A DNA stretch of 64,000 nt from positions 62,001-126,000 of the forward strand of contig JAOLBK010000005.1 in the NCBI GenBank assembly GCA_028339155.1, given 5' to 3'. A model generated the notes under the pieces. The model searched no databases. It was not told where the DNA came from and saw only the letters and a list, made by a program, of their open reading frames with translations. The stretch is from Litorivicinus sp. Its GTDB lineage: Bacteria; Pseudomonadota; Gammaproteobacteria; Pseudomonadales; Litorivicinaceae. A program made the translations under genes and the position numbers. Positions 52,604 through 61,248 of this stretch are shown here, piece after piece; the stretch's first letter is position 1, and every line of letters begins with the position of its first letter.

Positions 52604-53542
52604 ATGTTTATAGCTAGTTACGAGACCGGCCATGGCGTGGTGTCACCTATTGTTATTGAAGATGCCTCTTATTTTTTGATCAACGAAATTCCTGGTCTTG
52701 AAGGGATTGTGTCGGTCAAGGCTGTAATTAAAAGTTGGCCAGAAGTGGAGGGGAGGATTAAGTCAGCGTTTAATGCTAATCCCGAAATAGTTAGGAATGA
52801 GTTGGATCGAACAAGGTTACAAGCTCCACTTTATCCCTCCACTATACTCTGTTCGGGAAGTAACTATAGGGCCCATAATGCCGAAAAGAAGGGCTCGCCA
52901 ATTAGCGGTAGCGAACCAGAATTTTTTATCAAAACTGCTGATTCTGTGATTGGGACTGAGTCCTCAATTATTTATGACCCGCTACTGAGTAGCAAGTTGG
53001 ACTGTGAGACAGAACTAGCGATTGTGATCGGAAAAAGTGGCCGCCACATACCCGTCGAAAAGGCGTTGGATTATGTTTTTGGTTATACGATAGCAAACGA
53101 TGTGACGGCTCGAGATCGGCAAGTTAGAACTAATAATGACGGCTTTACATGGTATGAATTAGGACGCGGTAAAGCATTCGATACTTCATTGCCATTGGGG
53201 CCCTGGATTGCATTGTCTGACGCCATACCTGATCCGCAGAATTTAATTCTTTCTACTCATATTAATAGCGAGCTCCGGCAGCGCACTTCTACGAGTCAAA
53301 TGATCTGGAATTGTGCGGAGCTCATTCATTTCTTTTCGATAAATTTTACGCTTAAACCGGGAATGGTGATATTGACAGGAACGCCCGCTGGAACGGCATG
53401 GTCGACGGATGTGAGTCTTGGCGGGAATTGGGTGTCAGACGACCCTGAGATCATTCCTGCGACCAGATATTGCTTGCCTGGAGATGTTATTGAGTCATCG
53501 ATTGAGGGCATCGGAGTATTGAGGAATACGGTGGTATCTTGA
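52604..53542 (+). CDS. Fumarylacetoacetate hydrolase-family protein
   Basis: This 312-aa FAH-family enzyme has CSGSNYRAHNAEKKGS, metal ligands in DCETELAIVIG and GYTIANDVTARDRQ, LGPWIALSD and ILTGTPAGTAWS with GDVIESSIEGIGVLRN at the end. The pattern of conserved residues is complete. I start it at ATG 52604 (MFIASYETG) with TAGGAG upstream; the frame extends to TTG 52517. It is divergent from the other FAH gene and converges with AroE-like. Its sequence is clearly different from the 51474-52349 protein, so it probably acts on another substrate. Confidence 0.88.
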   Translation: MFIASYETGHGVVSPIVIEDASYFLINEIPGLEGIVSVKAVIKSWPEVEGRIKSAFNANPEIVRNELDRTRLQAPLYPSTILCSGSNYRAHNAEKKGSPISGSEPEFFIKTADSVIGTESSIIYDPLLSSKLDCETELAIVIGKSGRHIPVEKALDYVFGYTIANDVTARDRQVRTNNDGFTWYELGRGKAFDTSLPLGPWIALSDAIPDPQNLILSTHINSELRQRTSTSQMIWNCAELIHFFSINFTLKPGMVILTGTPAGTAWSTDVSLGGNWVSDDPEIIPATRYCLPGDVIESSIEGIGVLRNTVVS

Positions 53543-53680
53543 TGGGTATGAGGTCAAGCCGCCATGGGTATTCGTGCTCTGGATCTTCAATGAAGAGTTG
53601 CAAATACTCCGGTGGATGTTCTCACGCTGCGGCGGATCAATGCTTCGCTGAATTGCGCTTGGCTTGCAGAGTAATTTTGA

Positions 53681-54547
53681 TCAACCCTTCAGTTCGCGAA
53701 GAACATCGTCAGTCACGATTGTTCGCAATTGCGGAGTAATGGACGGATCGATACCAAACCACATGCGCCAGGCGGGCCTCACTTGATGGAGCAACATTCC
53801 GAGTCCACCGATAGTTCTGTGCCCAAGTGCTTTTGCGTCCTGAATTAACGGGCTTTCAAGTGGAGTATAAATAATATCAGCGATAATTGCTTTGAAGTCC
53901 ACGTGTTGTAGCTGGAGATCGAGTGGTGGCTGTCCCACCATGCCTTGATTAGTTGTATTAACCACCAGAGCACTGCCGGCGAGAGCTTCATGACGATCGG
54001 CCCAATCAATCACTACGACTTTTTCGGGGAAAAGCAGGGCAATGTCAGCGGCATTTTGTTTGGTCCGGTTGATCAGCTTTATTGTTTTAAATCCCTCAGT
54101 GGCAAGTGCATAAACGACCGCTCGACATCCGCCCCCGCCGCCTATGACAGTGGCCGTATCGCCTTGTTCCTTCCACTTTGGATAGGCTTCGTAAAGATTT
54201 TCTTTGAATCCGATCCAGTCATTATTCGTGCCGAATAATGAGCCATCTTCGCGAACAACCACGCAACTGATCGCACCAATTGATTTGGCAATAGGATCAA
54301 TTTCATCAACGATATCAATAGCTTCTTGTTTGAGTGGGATCGTTAGATTAACTCCGACGAAGCCAAGTGGCTTCAGCGCTCTGAGGGCTGGCTCTAAGTG
54401 CCCGGGCTTTACTTCGATGGGTATATAGCAACCCACGAGACCATTTTCTTGGAACATTGTATTGTGCATTAACGGGCTTCTTGAGTGGGTAATTGGATGA
54501 CCCATTACCCCCGCAAGACTAAGACTTGATTCTCGGGTTAGACGCAT
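53681..54547 (-). CDS. AroE-like shikimate dehydrogenase family protein
   Basis: This 288-aa protein has the shikimate-binding GHPITHSRSPLMHN motif, the catalytic Lys in NLTIPLKQ, the Asp in GTNNDWIGF, and the nucleotide-binding GGGGGCRAV. The Asn of the usual GA(V/I)N(T) is Ser (GAISC). ATG 54547, with GAGG six bases upstream, is the likely start; an ATG four codons earlier is the alternative. It is the last gene of an operon with two class II aldolases and a decarboxylase-like gene, so it is more likely catabolic (quinate/shikimate-type or other hydroxy acid) than the housekeeping AroE. The stop converges with the FAH gene. Confidence 0.88.
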   Translation of the reverse strand: MRLTRESSLSLAGVMGHPITHSRSPLMHNTMFQENGLVGCYIPIEVKPGHLEPALRALKPLGFVGVNLTIPLKQEAIDIVDEIDPIAKSIGAISCVVVREDGSLFGTNNDWIGFKENLYEAYPKWKEQGDTATVIGGGGGCRAVVYALATEGFKTIKLINRTKQNAADIALLFPEKVVVIDWADRHEALAGSALVVNTTNQGMVGQPPLDLQLQHVDFKAIIADIIYTPLESPLIQDAKALGHRTIGGLGMLLHQVRPAWRMWFGIDPSITPQLRTIVTDDVLRELKG

Positions 54548-54568
54548 GTGTTGCCTCATCGACTGCCG

Positions 54569-55246
54569 TTAAAGCGATACTTTAGGTAATTTAGCTTTAA
54601 AGTGATTCCACGTTCTTTTGAATAAATCGGCATTCCAGAGTTTTTCGCGACATTTTTGCATTTCTATTTCTGTGAACCCATAAGGCTTCCCGATTTGCAT
54701 CGCCATGTATTGTCGGTAGCTATTCTCTTCGAGATAGTTTGCCAAGACGAATGCGTCTTGTATTGAATCACCAACGGTCACTGAGCCGTGCGCTTTCATT
54801 AATGCAGCTTTGCTGTCACCCAAGGTGTCAGCCAGGCGCTTCGCCATTTCTGGGTTATTAATTGAATTGGGTGAGTCGAGTAATGGCAGGGGATAGACCA
54901 GAGTACCTTGCGCGAAAACGGGCTGGTAGGTGTTTCCAGTCATTGTCAAAAAAGTTGACCACTTGGGATGTGCATGCACGATTGCTTTTACGTCAGGCCT
55001 GGCACGATAGATTCCCACGTGCAGGTGAAACTCAAGGGGCGGTTTGCCGATACCGGTCAGTACATTACCATCGAAGTCGATCTCGCAGATATCTGCTGTT
55101 GTTAGGCAACTTCTTTGGCAAGACCCAATATTGATTAGAAAGCGATTGTCATCTAGCTTGATACTTGCATGACCGTTGTAATCAATAATATCTGACGCTT
55201 CTAACATTCGGATGCAGTCGACTAAGTCTTGTTTTAAAGATTCCAT
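54569..55246 (-). CDS. Class II aldolase/adducin-family protein
   Basis: This 225-aa member of the class II aldolase/adducin family has zinc-binding His in IVHAHPKWSTF and MKAHGSVTVGDS, like fuculose-1-phosphate aldolase relatives. Such enzymes cleave or dehydrate/decarboxylate sugar-like or hydroxyacid substrates. I start it at ATG 55246; a TTG at 55258 is the alternative. It follows a paralogue by five bases. The active-site Tyr/Glu of sugar aldolases are not clear, so a lyase or decarboxylase function is possible. Confidence 0.88.
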   Translation of the reverse strand: MESLKQDLVDCIRMLEASDIIDYNGHASIKLDDNRFLINIGSCQRSCLTTADICEIDFDGNVLTGIGKPPLEFHLHVGIYRARPDVKAIVHAHPKWSTFLTMTGNTYQPVFAQGTLVYPLPLLDSPNSINNPEMAKRLADTLGDSKAALMKAHGSVTVGDSIQDAFVLANYLEENSYRQYMAMQIGKPYGFTEIEMQKCREKLWNADLFKRTWNHFKAKLPKVSL

Positions 55247-55251
55247 GATTT

Positions 55252-56001
55252 CTACCAATTTGTTTGAGCTCTAATTTGTGTACGCCAAAGATTCCATGCA
55301 CGCATTCCAGCGGTCCGATTAATTTTGTCAGCTAAAATACCTTCTTGTGTTTCAAGTGCTTCGATCTCTCCGTCCGGTGAAATGCTGATTGCCGAAAGCT
55401 GTATTCGAGCGTTGACTTCAGTATAAACCGCACGAAAGACTGCCGTTGCTAGTGAATCACCGCAAGCAACCGAGCCGTGGGCACGCATCAATGCTACATG
55501 CTTATCTTCCAGCGTTTCAGCTAATGCTAACCCTTTCGCGCAGTCGCAGATGAGCATATCGGTTGTTCCAAAGCCTTTTCTTATATCAAAAACAGGAACT
55601 CCTGCAGCAAGAAAAGCGGCGTTATGAAACATTGCTCGCATGTTATTTTTAACCAATCCGAATGGAATAACTGATGGTGAGTGTGAATGTACGACCGCGT
55701 TAACGTCATCTCTTAGCTTATAAATTTCGCCATGAATGAAGCGTTCTAGAAACGAGCCCCGACCGAGATCTTCACACGGCTCACTGTCGAGTGTGTATTC
55801 GATGATATCTCCTGGCCTGACGAGCGCGGGGGCCAGTGATTTGGCCATTAGAAAGCGGTCTGGTGCGTTGGGGTGTCTCATTGAGACATGACCAAACCCG
55901 TCGACAACCCCGCGCTCAGCAAGAATTCGACTTGCTGCAGCAAGATCTGCAGTGATATTTGCATCCACTGATCCTGCTGATGGAGGATGTTTACGACTCA
56001 T
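55252..56001 (-). CDS. Class II aldolase/adducin-family protein
   Basis: This 249-aa paralogue in the same family has GHVSMRHP near the N-terminus and zinc ligands in VVHSHSPSVIPFG and MRAHGSVACGDS. RBS AAAGG is ten bases before the ATG. It follows the decarboxylase-like gene by 16 bases. Two tandem aldolase-family genes next to a 4,5-dihydroxyphthalate decarboxylase-like gene suggest processing of carboxylated aromatic or hydroxy acids. Confidence 0.88.
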   Translation of the reverse strand: MSRKHPPSAGSVDANITADLAAASRILAERGVVDGFGHVSMRHPNAPDRFLMAKSLAPALVRPGDIIEYTLDSEPCEDLGRGSFLERFIHGEIYKLRDDVNAVVHSHSPSVIPFGLVKNNMRAMFHNAAFLAAGVPVFDIRKGFGTTDMLICDCAKGLALAETLEDKHVALMRAHGSVACGDSLATAVFRAVYTEVNARIQLSAISISPDGEIEALETQEGILADKINRTAGMRAWNLWRTQIRAQTNW

Positions 56002-56017
56002 ATCAAATACCTTTTTT

Positions 56018-57007
56018 TTAAATAATCACTTTTGTAGAAACGCTTGATGGGAAGATTTCCTCAGGCGTAAACACACGATGAGCGATGCCTTGTTGATATG
56101 AATATTTTGCCATTTGTTCCCAAGTGGCACGGTTTGCCTCGACTCCATAAGGGAATGGGTCGCCACTCATCAAGTCTCGCATGTTTCGAGCGTAGGTCGC
56201 GAGCCAGGGAAGTGGGTATCTGGAAATTGCAGGGTCTAGCAGTCTGGATACACTGCGTTCTTTAGATTCTAAAAACGCGTTATACAGATTTCGTGCAACC
56301 CACGGATGGGCATCATGTACCGCTCGTTTCATTGCAATAATATGCATGATTGGCCAGATGCCAGTTTCCTTAAAATAAACTTCTTCGCGTTCGATATAGT
56401 CGGGGAATAACCTAACGATGTCAGGGTGACCATCAAGGAAGCAGGTTGGCGGCCTCGCGATGATGGCGCAGTCAATTTCACCACTGGCAAGCAATTCACT
56501 TAATGATTTGTCATTAATTCGCTCAAGATTCACGCCGTCGGGCAAGTTTATTTCAACTTTTTCTTCTCGGCCCGGAGCATTGGCTCCTGCCTGTACCCAA
56601 TGAATATCGCTAAGATCGATGCCCTTGTCGTTTTGCATCCAGCCCCTCATCCAGACAGCTGCTGAATGAGCCCACTCAGGGGAGCCGACCTTCTTTCCTT
56701 TAAGATCTTCGACAGTCTTGATCCCGCTATTCTTATTTACGTAAAAAGAACTGAATCTGAACAGCCTTGAGCAAACGATGGGTAACCCGATTATATCGGG
56801 ATCTTTTCGAGTTATTTGTGCCGTGAACTTAGCAAAAGACAGCTCGGAAATATCGAACTCGCGATCGGCCGTGAATCGGGCAAAACACTCGTGGTGTGTG
56901 AAAATAAACCAATTGAGATCGATGCCCTCAGCAGAGACATTATTAATCCGTAGATCTCTGAAATGATCATAATCGTTGGTGGCAATGGAAAGGTTTAGAC
57001 GGCTCAC
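56018..57007 (-). CDS. 4,5-dihydroxyphthalate decarboxylase-like protein
   Basis: This 329-aa protein clearly follows the 4,5-dihydroxyphthalate decarboxylase (Pht5) pattern: FDISELSFAKFTAQITRK, LPIVCSRLFRFSSFYV, DLKGKKVGSPEWAHSAAVW, TGIWPIMHIIAMKR and GDPFPYGVEANRATWEQ. The family decarboxylates 4,5-dihydroxyphthalate to protocatechuate; the fold is that of NMT1-like binding proteins. There is no signal peptide. The start is GTG at 57007 with a weak RBS. It leads the operon with two aldolases and AroE-like. The protein at 19258-20202 is a distant relative. The catalytic assignment is by family pattern only. Confidence 0.85.
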   Translation of the reverse strand: MSRLNLSIATNDYDHFRDLRINNVSAEGIDLNWFIFTHHECFARFTADREFDISELSFAKFTAQITRKDPDIIGLPIVCSRLFRFSSFYVNKNSGIKTVEDLKGKKVGSPEWAHSAAVWMRGWMQNDKGIDLSDIHWVQAGANAPGREEKVEINLPDGVNLERINDKSLSELLASGEIDCAIIARPPTCFLDGHPDIVRLFPDYIEREEVYFKETGIWPIMHIIAMKRAVHDAHPWVARNLYNAFLESKERSVSRLLDPAISRYPLPWLATYARNMRDLMSGDPFPYGVEANRATWEQMAKYSYQQGIAHRVFTPEEIFPSSVSTKVII

Positions 57008-57180
57008 GTACTTGTTCTTCTTTTAGCTTAAAATGTAACCATAACGGTCAATGATCTGAGTATCCAGAATGAAAGACTGTATTTCAAAACTATTTTAAGT
57101 GGACCCCGCTCGCGAAATGAGTCGATCGATGCTTGAGATTTTTTAGCGTCTTAGAAAATTTTGAAGGAGTTGAAAAGATC

Positions 57181-57243
57181 ATGCGCGTCATAACGATTAA
57201 ATCTCGCGCTGATTTTGGTTTGCTGAATCTGTTTGTGCGATAG
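57181..57243 (+). CDS. Possible 20-residue leader peptide before the TAXI gene
   Basis: A 20-codon open frame (MRVITIKSRADFGLLNLFVR) with AAGGAG 11 bases upstream ends at a TAG 27 bases before the ATG of the TAXI receptor. It may be a translated leader involved in control, or chance. There is no terminator-like hairpin beside it. Confidence 0.2.
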   Translation: MRVITIKSRADFGLLNLFVR

Positions 57244-57270
57244 TAGGATGCTTTTTAGGAGATTTTCAAA

Positions 57271-58227
57271 ATGATAAAAATATCGAAAATAACAGCAATT
57301 CTGGCATTGACTCTGTTCTCTACTGCAGCCTCGTCAGCTCAGTACGTGATAGGCACTTCGGGACAGGGCACCGCAACCTATGGTATCGGATCTGCAATGG
57401 CGAGCGTTTTAGCAAAAGACGCCGGCGATCAGTTCGTAGTTCAACCACATGGTGGCACGGGTAAAATCGTACCACTCGTAAACACAGGAAAGGTCGATTA
57501 TAGCCTGGCCAATATTCTTGAGGTCGCCAATGCCGTTAAAGGTCGTGGCCCATTCAAAGGAAGAGTTAGCGAAAACTTGAGAGTTGTTGCCGTGGTCTAT
57601 CCGTTTGAGGTTGGGTTTTTTGTTAAATCCGACTCAGATATAAAAACAGTCGCGGACCTTAAGGGAAGGAAAGTGTCTACTGAATACAGTGGACAGAAAA
57701 TAATTGGGATCTTATCTCGTGCGGTACTGGCAAATGCAGGTCTTAGCGTAGCTGATGTTGATGGTGTTCCGGTAACAAACATCATTGGAAATGCTGATGA
57801 TTTTTCTGCGGGAAAAACTGAAGCTGGTTTCTTTGCTGTTGGTGCTGGAAAAATGAATCAAGTCGCTGCTGCTGTGGGAGGAATACGGTTCTTGCCCGTC
57901 ATTAATAATGACGAAGCTGCCAAGCGCATGCAGAAGGTAGTACCACCTTCTTACGTAACTGTAACGAAGCCGCGCAAAGGATTAACCGGAGTAGAGGTTG
58001 ATACCCCACTTATGGCTTATGATTATCTGTTATATGCCGGTAGTCATGTGCCTGATTCTGCCGTTGCGAAATTAGTCGCAGCAATGGCAAAAAATCGTAA
58101 GGCGATGTCTGAAGCATATGGACCATTGACTAAATTTGATCCAGCCAATATGGCAAAAGATATCGGGTTGCCCTTTCATCCAGGGGCAGAGAGTTATTAC
58201 AAGGCTCAGGGCTTGTGGAAGCGTTGA
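57271..58227 (+). CDS. TAXI-family TRAP solute-binding protein
   Basis: This 318-aa periplasmic receptor of the TAXI (TRAP-associated extracytoplasmic immunogenic) group has a signal peptide at residues 1-23 (ending ASSA), and mature motifs GTSGQGTATYGIGSAMA, VDYSLANILEVANAV and DLKGRKVSTEYSG. It binds an organic acid, often glutamate-like or other carboxylates, and passes it to the TRAP permease. TAGGAG precedes its ATG. A hairpin overlapping its stop separates it from the permease gene. Confidence 0.9.
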   Translation: MIKISKITAILALTLFSTAASSAQYVIGTSGQGTATYGIGSAMASVLAKDAGDQFVVQPHGGTGKIVPLVNTGKVDYSLANILEVANAVKGRGPFKGRVSENLRVVAVVYPFEVGFFVKSDSDIKTVADLKGRKVSTEYSGQKIIGILSRAVLANAGLSVADVDGVPVTNIIGNADDFSAGKTEAGFFAVGAGKMNQVAAAVGGIRFLPVINNDEAAKRMQKVVPPSYVTVTKPRKGLTGVEVDTPLMAYDYLLYAGSHVPDSAVAKLVAAMAKNRKAMSEAYGPLTKFDPANMAKDIGLPFHPGAESYYKAQGLWKR

Positions 58228-58289
58228 GTTGTAGTTGACTGGGTCCGGCAGGTCTTGCATTGCCTAATGGGCCCTGCCGGTAACTCAAC
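58223..58289 (+). terminator. Two-part hairpin between TAXI receptor and TRAP permease
   Basis: Outer stem GTTGAGTT / AACTCAAC (58223-58230, 58282-58289) and inner stem CCGGCAGG / CCTGCCGG (58245-58252, 58273-58280). It overlaps the stop codon and lies 39 bases before the next gene. No T tract, so likely partial attenuation or mRNA protection. Confidence 0.6.
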
Positions 58290-58327
58290 CAATATACCGT
58301 TACGATAATTTCGAGCACGAGGTTTCC

Positions 58328-60211
58328 ATGAGTCGGCTAAATGACGTGATTGCATGCGTTATAGCTATTTCTATCGTTGTTTGGACGGCTGATTTACCAA
58401 GAGCCATTCTGGGCGCGACACTGATGGCGCAGGAATTTGCATTGTGGATTCTGGGTCTTTGTCTCTTACTCACGTTTTTGTCTAGGGATTATTCTGGGTG
58501 CAAACGTGATATGACTTTGTTATCACAAGCCCCGGGCTGGGCTGCATTTGGTCTCTGTGTTTATATGGCGATTCGTTATCGCGTGATGGCTGAAGAACTG
58601 TATTACCATTTAAATGAAGCGGCTGTGATTGGAATTTTTTTGATTCCTCTGGTCTTGGAGGCGCTCAGGCGGTTGGTTGGCTACGCCTTAGTTGTGATCG
58701 TGCTTCTGTTTTTGGCCTACGGAATTTTTGGAGTTTATTTACCCGAGCCGGTGACCGCAAGACCTTGGGCTGTACTTGATTTAGCGGCACACCTAAGTTG
58801 GGATACCACTGCGATGGTGGGTCTTCCTTTAAAGATCGGAACCACTGTTGTTCTCCCATTTATCTTGTTTGGGGTGGTATTAGCGAAATCGGGCGGTGGT
58901 GATTTTTTCTCCGACCTCGCTGTTGCGACTATGGGCGGGCTTCGGGGTGGCAGTTCAAAAATCGCAATCGTTGCTTCTGCATTGTTTGGAACGATTTCGG
59001 GAAGTGCTGTATCGAATGTTGCATCGACCGGTGTGATATCCATTCCATTAATGAAGCGCTCAGGCCTTTCTGGAAAATTGGCCGCGGCAACAGAGTGTGT
59101 CGCATCGACTGGTGGGCAACTGATGCCGCCAGTGATGGGCGCAGCTGCTTTTTTAATGGCTGAAATTTCTCAGATTCCATATCAAGAAATCGCGTTGGCC
59201 GCCTTATTGCCCGCGGTTTTCTTTTTTGCAGCAGTATTCCTTCAATCAGATGCTGATTCCGTTAAATTAGGCATTAAAGCAATTCCGGCATCTGATCGAA
59301 AAAAAGCATCGTCTGTTTTGAATGAGGGTTGGCATTTCATTCCACCATTCGCGGTGCTTATTTTTGCTTTATTTGAACTTAACTGGACACCCGAGTTATC
59401 TGCACTTTCAGCGGCCGCGACGACTGTGTGTCTTTCCTCGTTCCGTAGTTATGCGGGAACCCGTTTTTCGCTTGGAATACTAGTCAATTCATTCATCGAT
59501 ACAGGCAAGCAATCGATCGATATTATTGTGATCGTTGCAGCCGCAGGATTCGTCATCGGGGTCCTAAATGCGACTGGCTTAGTCTTCAATATGGCGCTGA
59601 TTGTTATTGATCTTGCGGGTGAGAGTTTACTGATTCTGTTATTAGTGACCGCGCTTGTCAGTATTGTTTTGGGAATGGGAATGCCGACGGTCGCGGTATA
59701 TGTGCTATTAGCGACTTTGGTTGTTCCTGCACTTGTCAAAGCCGGAGTAACACCAATTGCGGCGCATTTTTTTGTACTGTATTTCGGTATGATGTCGATG
59801 ATCACGCCTCCTATTGCGATTGCTGCTTTTGCTGCTGCATCACTTGCCGGGGAGAAACCTCTACAGGTCGCATTTTGTGGGATGCGCTATGCTTGGCTCG
59901 CCTATATAATTCCATTCATTTTTGTACTACGTCCAGAATTCTTGCTGGGTACTTCAAGTGATTTTTGGAGTGAATTTGAAGTCATGGCCAGCACAATTCT
60001 CGTTTTATTATTAATGGGTAGTGCGCTGTCTGGTTTCTCAATTCGACTTCTGACATTGCATGAGCGTGTGCTGGCCGGTTGTATTGGGGCAGGAGTATTT
60101 TTCTCTCTGGTGACAAACCATTTTCAAATTTACGCTCTGCTCGCGGGTAGTTTGACAACGCTATGGTTATGGTTGGAATTGATTAAAAATGGAGTTCTAA
60201 AGCGCGATTAA
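58328..60211 (+). CDS. TRAP transporter, fused DctQ-DctM permease
   Basis: This 627-aa fused TRAP permease of the TAXI type has a short four-helix DctQ-like N-terminus, then the DctM domain with GTISGSAVSNVASTG and MGAAAFLMAE followed by GMGMPTVAVYVLLATLVVPA. About 16 hydrophobic segments are visible. It is a Na+- or H+-driven importer for carboxylates. It converges with the solute-binding/two-component operon, 50 bases apart. Confidence 0.93.
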   Translation: MSRLNDVIACVIAISIVVWTADLPRAILGATLMAQEFALWILGLCLLLTFLSRDYSGCKRDMTLLSQAPGWAAFGLCVYMAIRYRVMAEELYYHLNEAAVIGIFLIPLVLEALRRLVGYALVVIVLLFLAYGIFGVYLPEPVTARPWAVLDLAAHLSWDTTAMVGLPLKIGTTVVLPFILFGVVLAKSGGGDFFSDLAVATMGGLRGGSSKIAIVASALFGTISGSAVSNVASTGVISIPLMKRSGLSGKLAAATECVASTGGQLMPPVMGAAAFLMAEISQIPYQEIALAALLPAVFFFAAVFLQSDADSVKLGIKAIPASDRKKASSVLNEGWHFIPPFAVLIFALFELNWTPELSALSAAATTVCLSSFRSYAGTRFSLGILVNSFIDTGKQSIDIIVIVAAAGFVIGVLNATGLVFNMALIVIDLAGESLLILLLVTALVSIVLGMGMPTVAVYVLLATLVVPALVKAGVTPIAAHFFVLYFGMMSMITPPIAIAAFAAASLAGEKPLQVAFCGMRYAWLAYIIPFIFVLRPEFLLGTSSDFWSEFEVMASTILVLLLMGSALSGFSIRLLTLHERVLAGCIGAGVFFSLVTNHFQIYALLAGSLTTLWLWLELIKNGVLKRD

Positions 60212-60261
60212 CGTGCGTAGCATTTCTAATGCATATTATTAAAAAGGTATTAAGCCGACTG

Positions 60262-61248
60262 TTATTGATCCCAGCGATCGAAGAAAGATCCCTTCGCCAT
60301 GGGATCAAGGTGTACAGTCAATGCAGGGCTAAGCCTAATCGGTTTTGTGGGTCCTCCACCTCTCGTTTGCTTATTCAAAACGCTCAATCGAACCAATTCC
60401 GGCAATCTGGCTTGAGCATCGCTGGTAATAAAGTAGCGAACCAATTGGCTGCCTAAGTCAGGATTATCTGATGATTTCGGGACAAAAGCGGTGCGAGGAA
60501 TAGCTAATTGGTAATCTTCAAATCTGAGAATTTTCAGATGAGGCGATTCGTTAAGCTTCGGCAAGATATAAGATTCGATTACGTTGTAAGCAATTGCTGC
60601 CTCGCCGGATACAACCGCATCAATCATCTCGCCAGAACAACAGCTCGGCTTAAACTCTTTGGTTTGGAATCGCCGGATCAGGCTCCAGAATGCATTGTCT
60701 TGCAGTTCATCTTGACGGCTTAAAAGGTAACCAACACCAGAAACTTTTGGGTCGTACATCATAATCCGTAGATTTGCACTTGATTGCTCAATAGATCGAA
60801 TGAGCTCTCGTCGAGTCTTGATCTTATTAAATTCAGGGTTTGTCTTCTCATTATAAATGGAAACGATTGGTTCAACGGAAATTTGCACTAATTCTTCACG
60901 CCAGTGCGTCGCTAATAAGCCATTTAAATCAATTCGCGTAGCGAATCCATCATTAACTGCCTTAATTTGCAGATCAATTGCTGAGGACATGACAAGATCA
61001 ATTTTTGGGTGCAAACCCTCTTTGGTGGCGCGATCTATTTCACGGCTAGATGCCTGTAAGTAGGCAACATTGTAACGTGGATTAATTTCGGAAAAACGAG
61101 AAAAAACAGGCTTTACGCGCTCAAAATCATTTGTTCCCAGTACTGTAATCTGGGACTGACCATTTCCCACTTGAAAGGTACCTTCTAGTTCTAGAGCTCT
61201 CGTGCTAAACGCGCAAAAAATTAAGATAATCGAAAGCACAAACCGCAT
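60262..61248 (-). CDS. Periplasmic solute-binding protein, two-component-linked
   Basis: This 328-aa extracytoplasmic binding protein of the ABC-type solute-binding 1/8 (AfuA/PotD-like) fold has a signal peptide at residues 1-18 (ending STRA). The central IMMYDPKVSGVGYLLSRQDE fits the family. There are no ABC ATPase or permease genes near it. Instead it overlaps the sensor kinase gene by 28 bases, and AAGGGGG for its ATG lies inside that gene. It probably works as a ligand-sensing partner for the kinase rather than in transport. Confidence 0.85.
   Translation of the reverse strand: MRFVLSIILIFCAFSTRALELEGTFQVGNGQSQITVLGTNDFERVKPVFSRFSEINPRYNVAYLQASSREIDRATKEGLHPKIDLVMSSAIDLQIKAVNDGFATRIDLNGLLATHWREELVQISVEPIVSIYNEKTNPEFNKIKTRRELIRSIEQSSANLRIMMYDPKVSGVGYLLSRQDELQDNAFWSLIRRFQTKEFKPSCCSGEMIDAVVSGEAAIAYNVIESYILPKLNESPHLKILRFEDYQLAIPRTAFVPKSSDNPDLGSQLVRYFITSDAQARLPELVRLSVLNKQTRGGGPTKPIRLSPALTVHLDPMAKGSFFDRWDQ

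Noticed and set aside
53543-53680. Short gene in the gap between the FAH and AroE-like genes (66 codons at 53539-53739)
   Set aside because: It overlaps the AroE-like 3' end, has no RBS of note and no motif.
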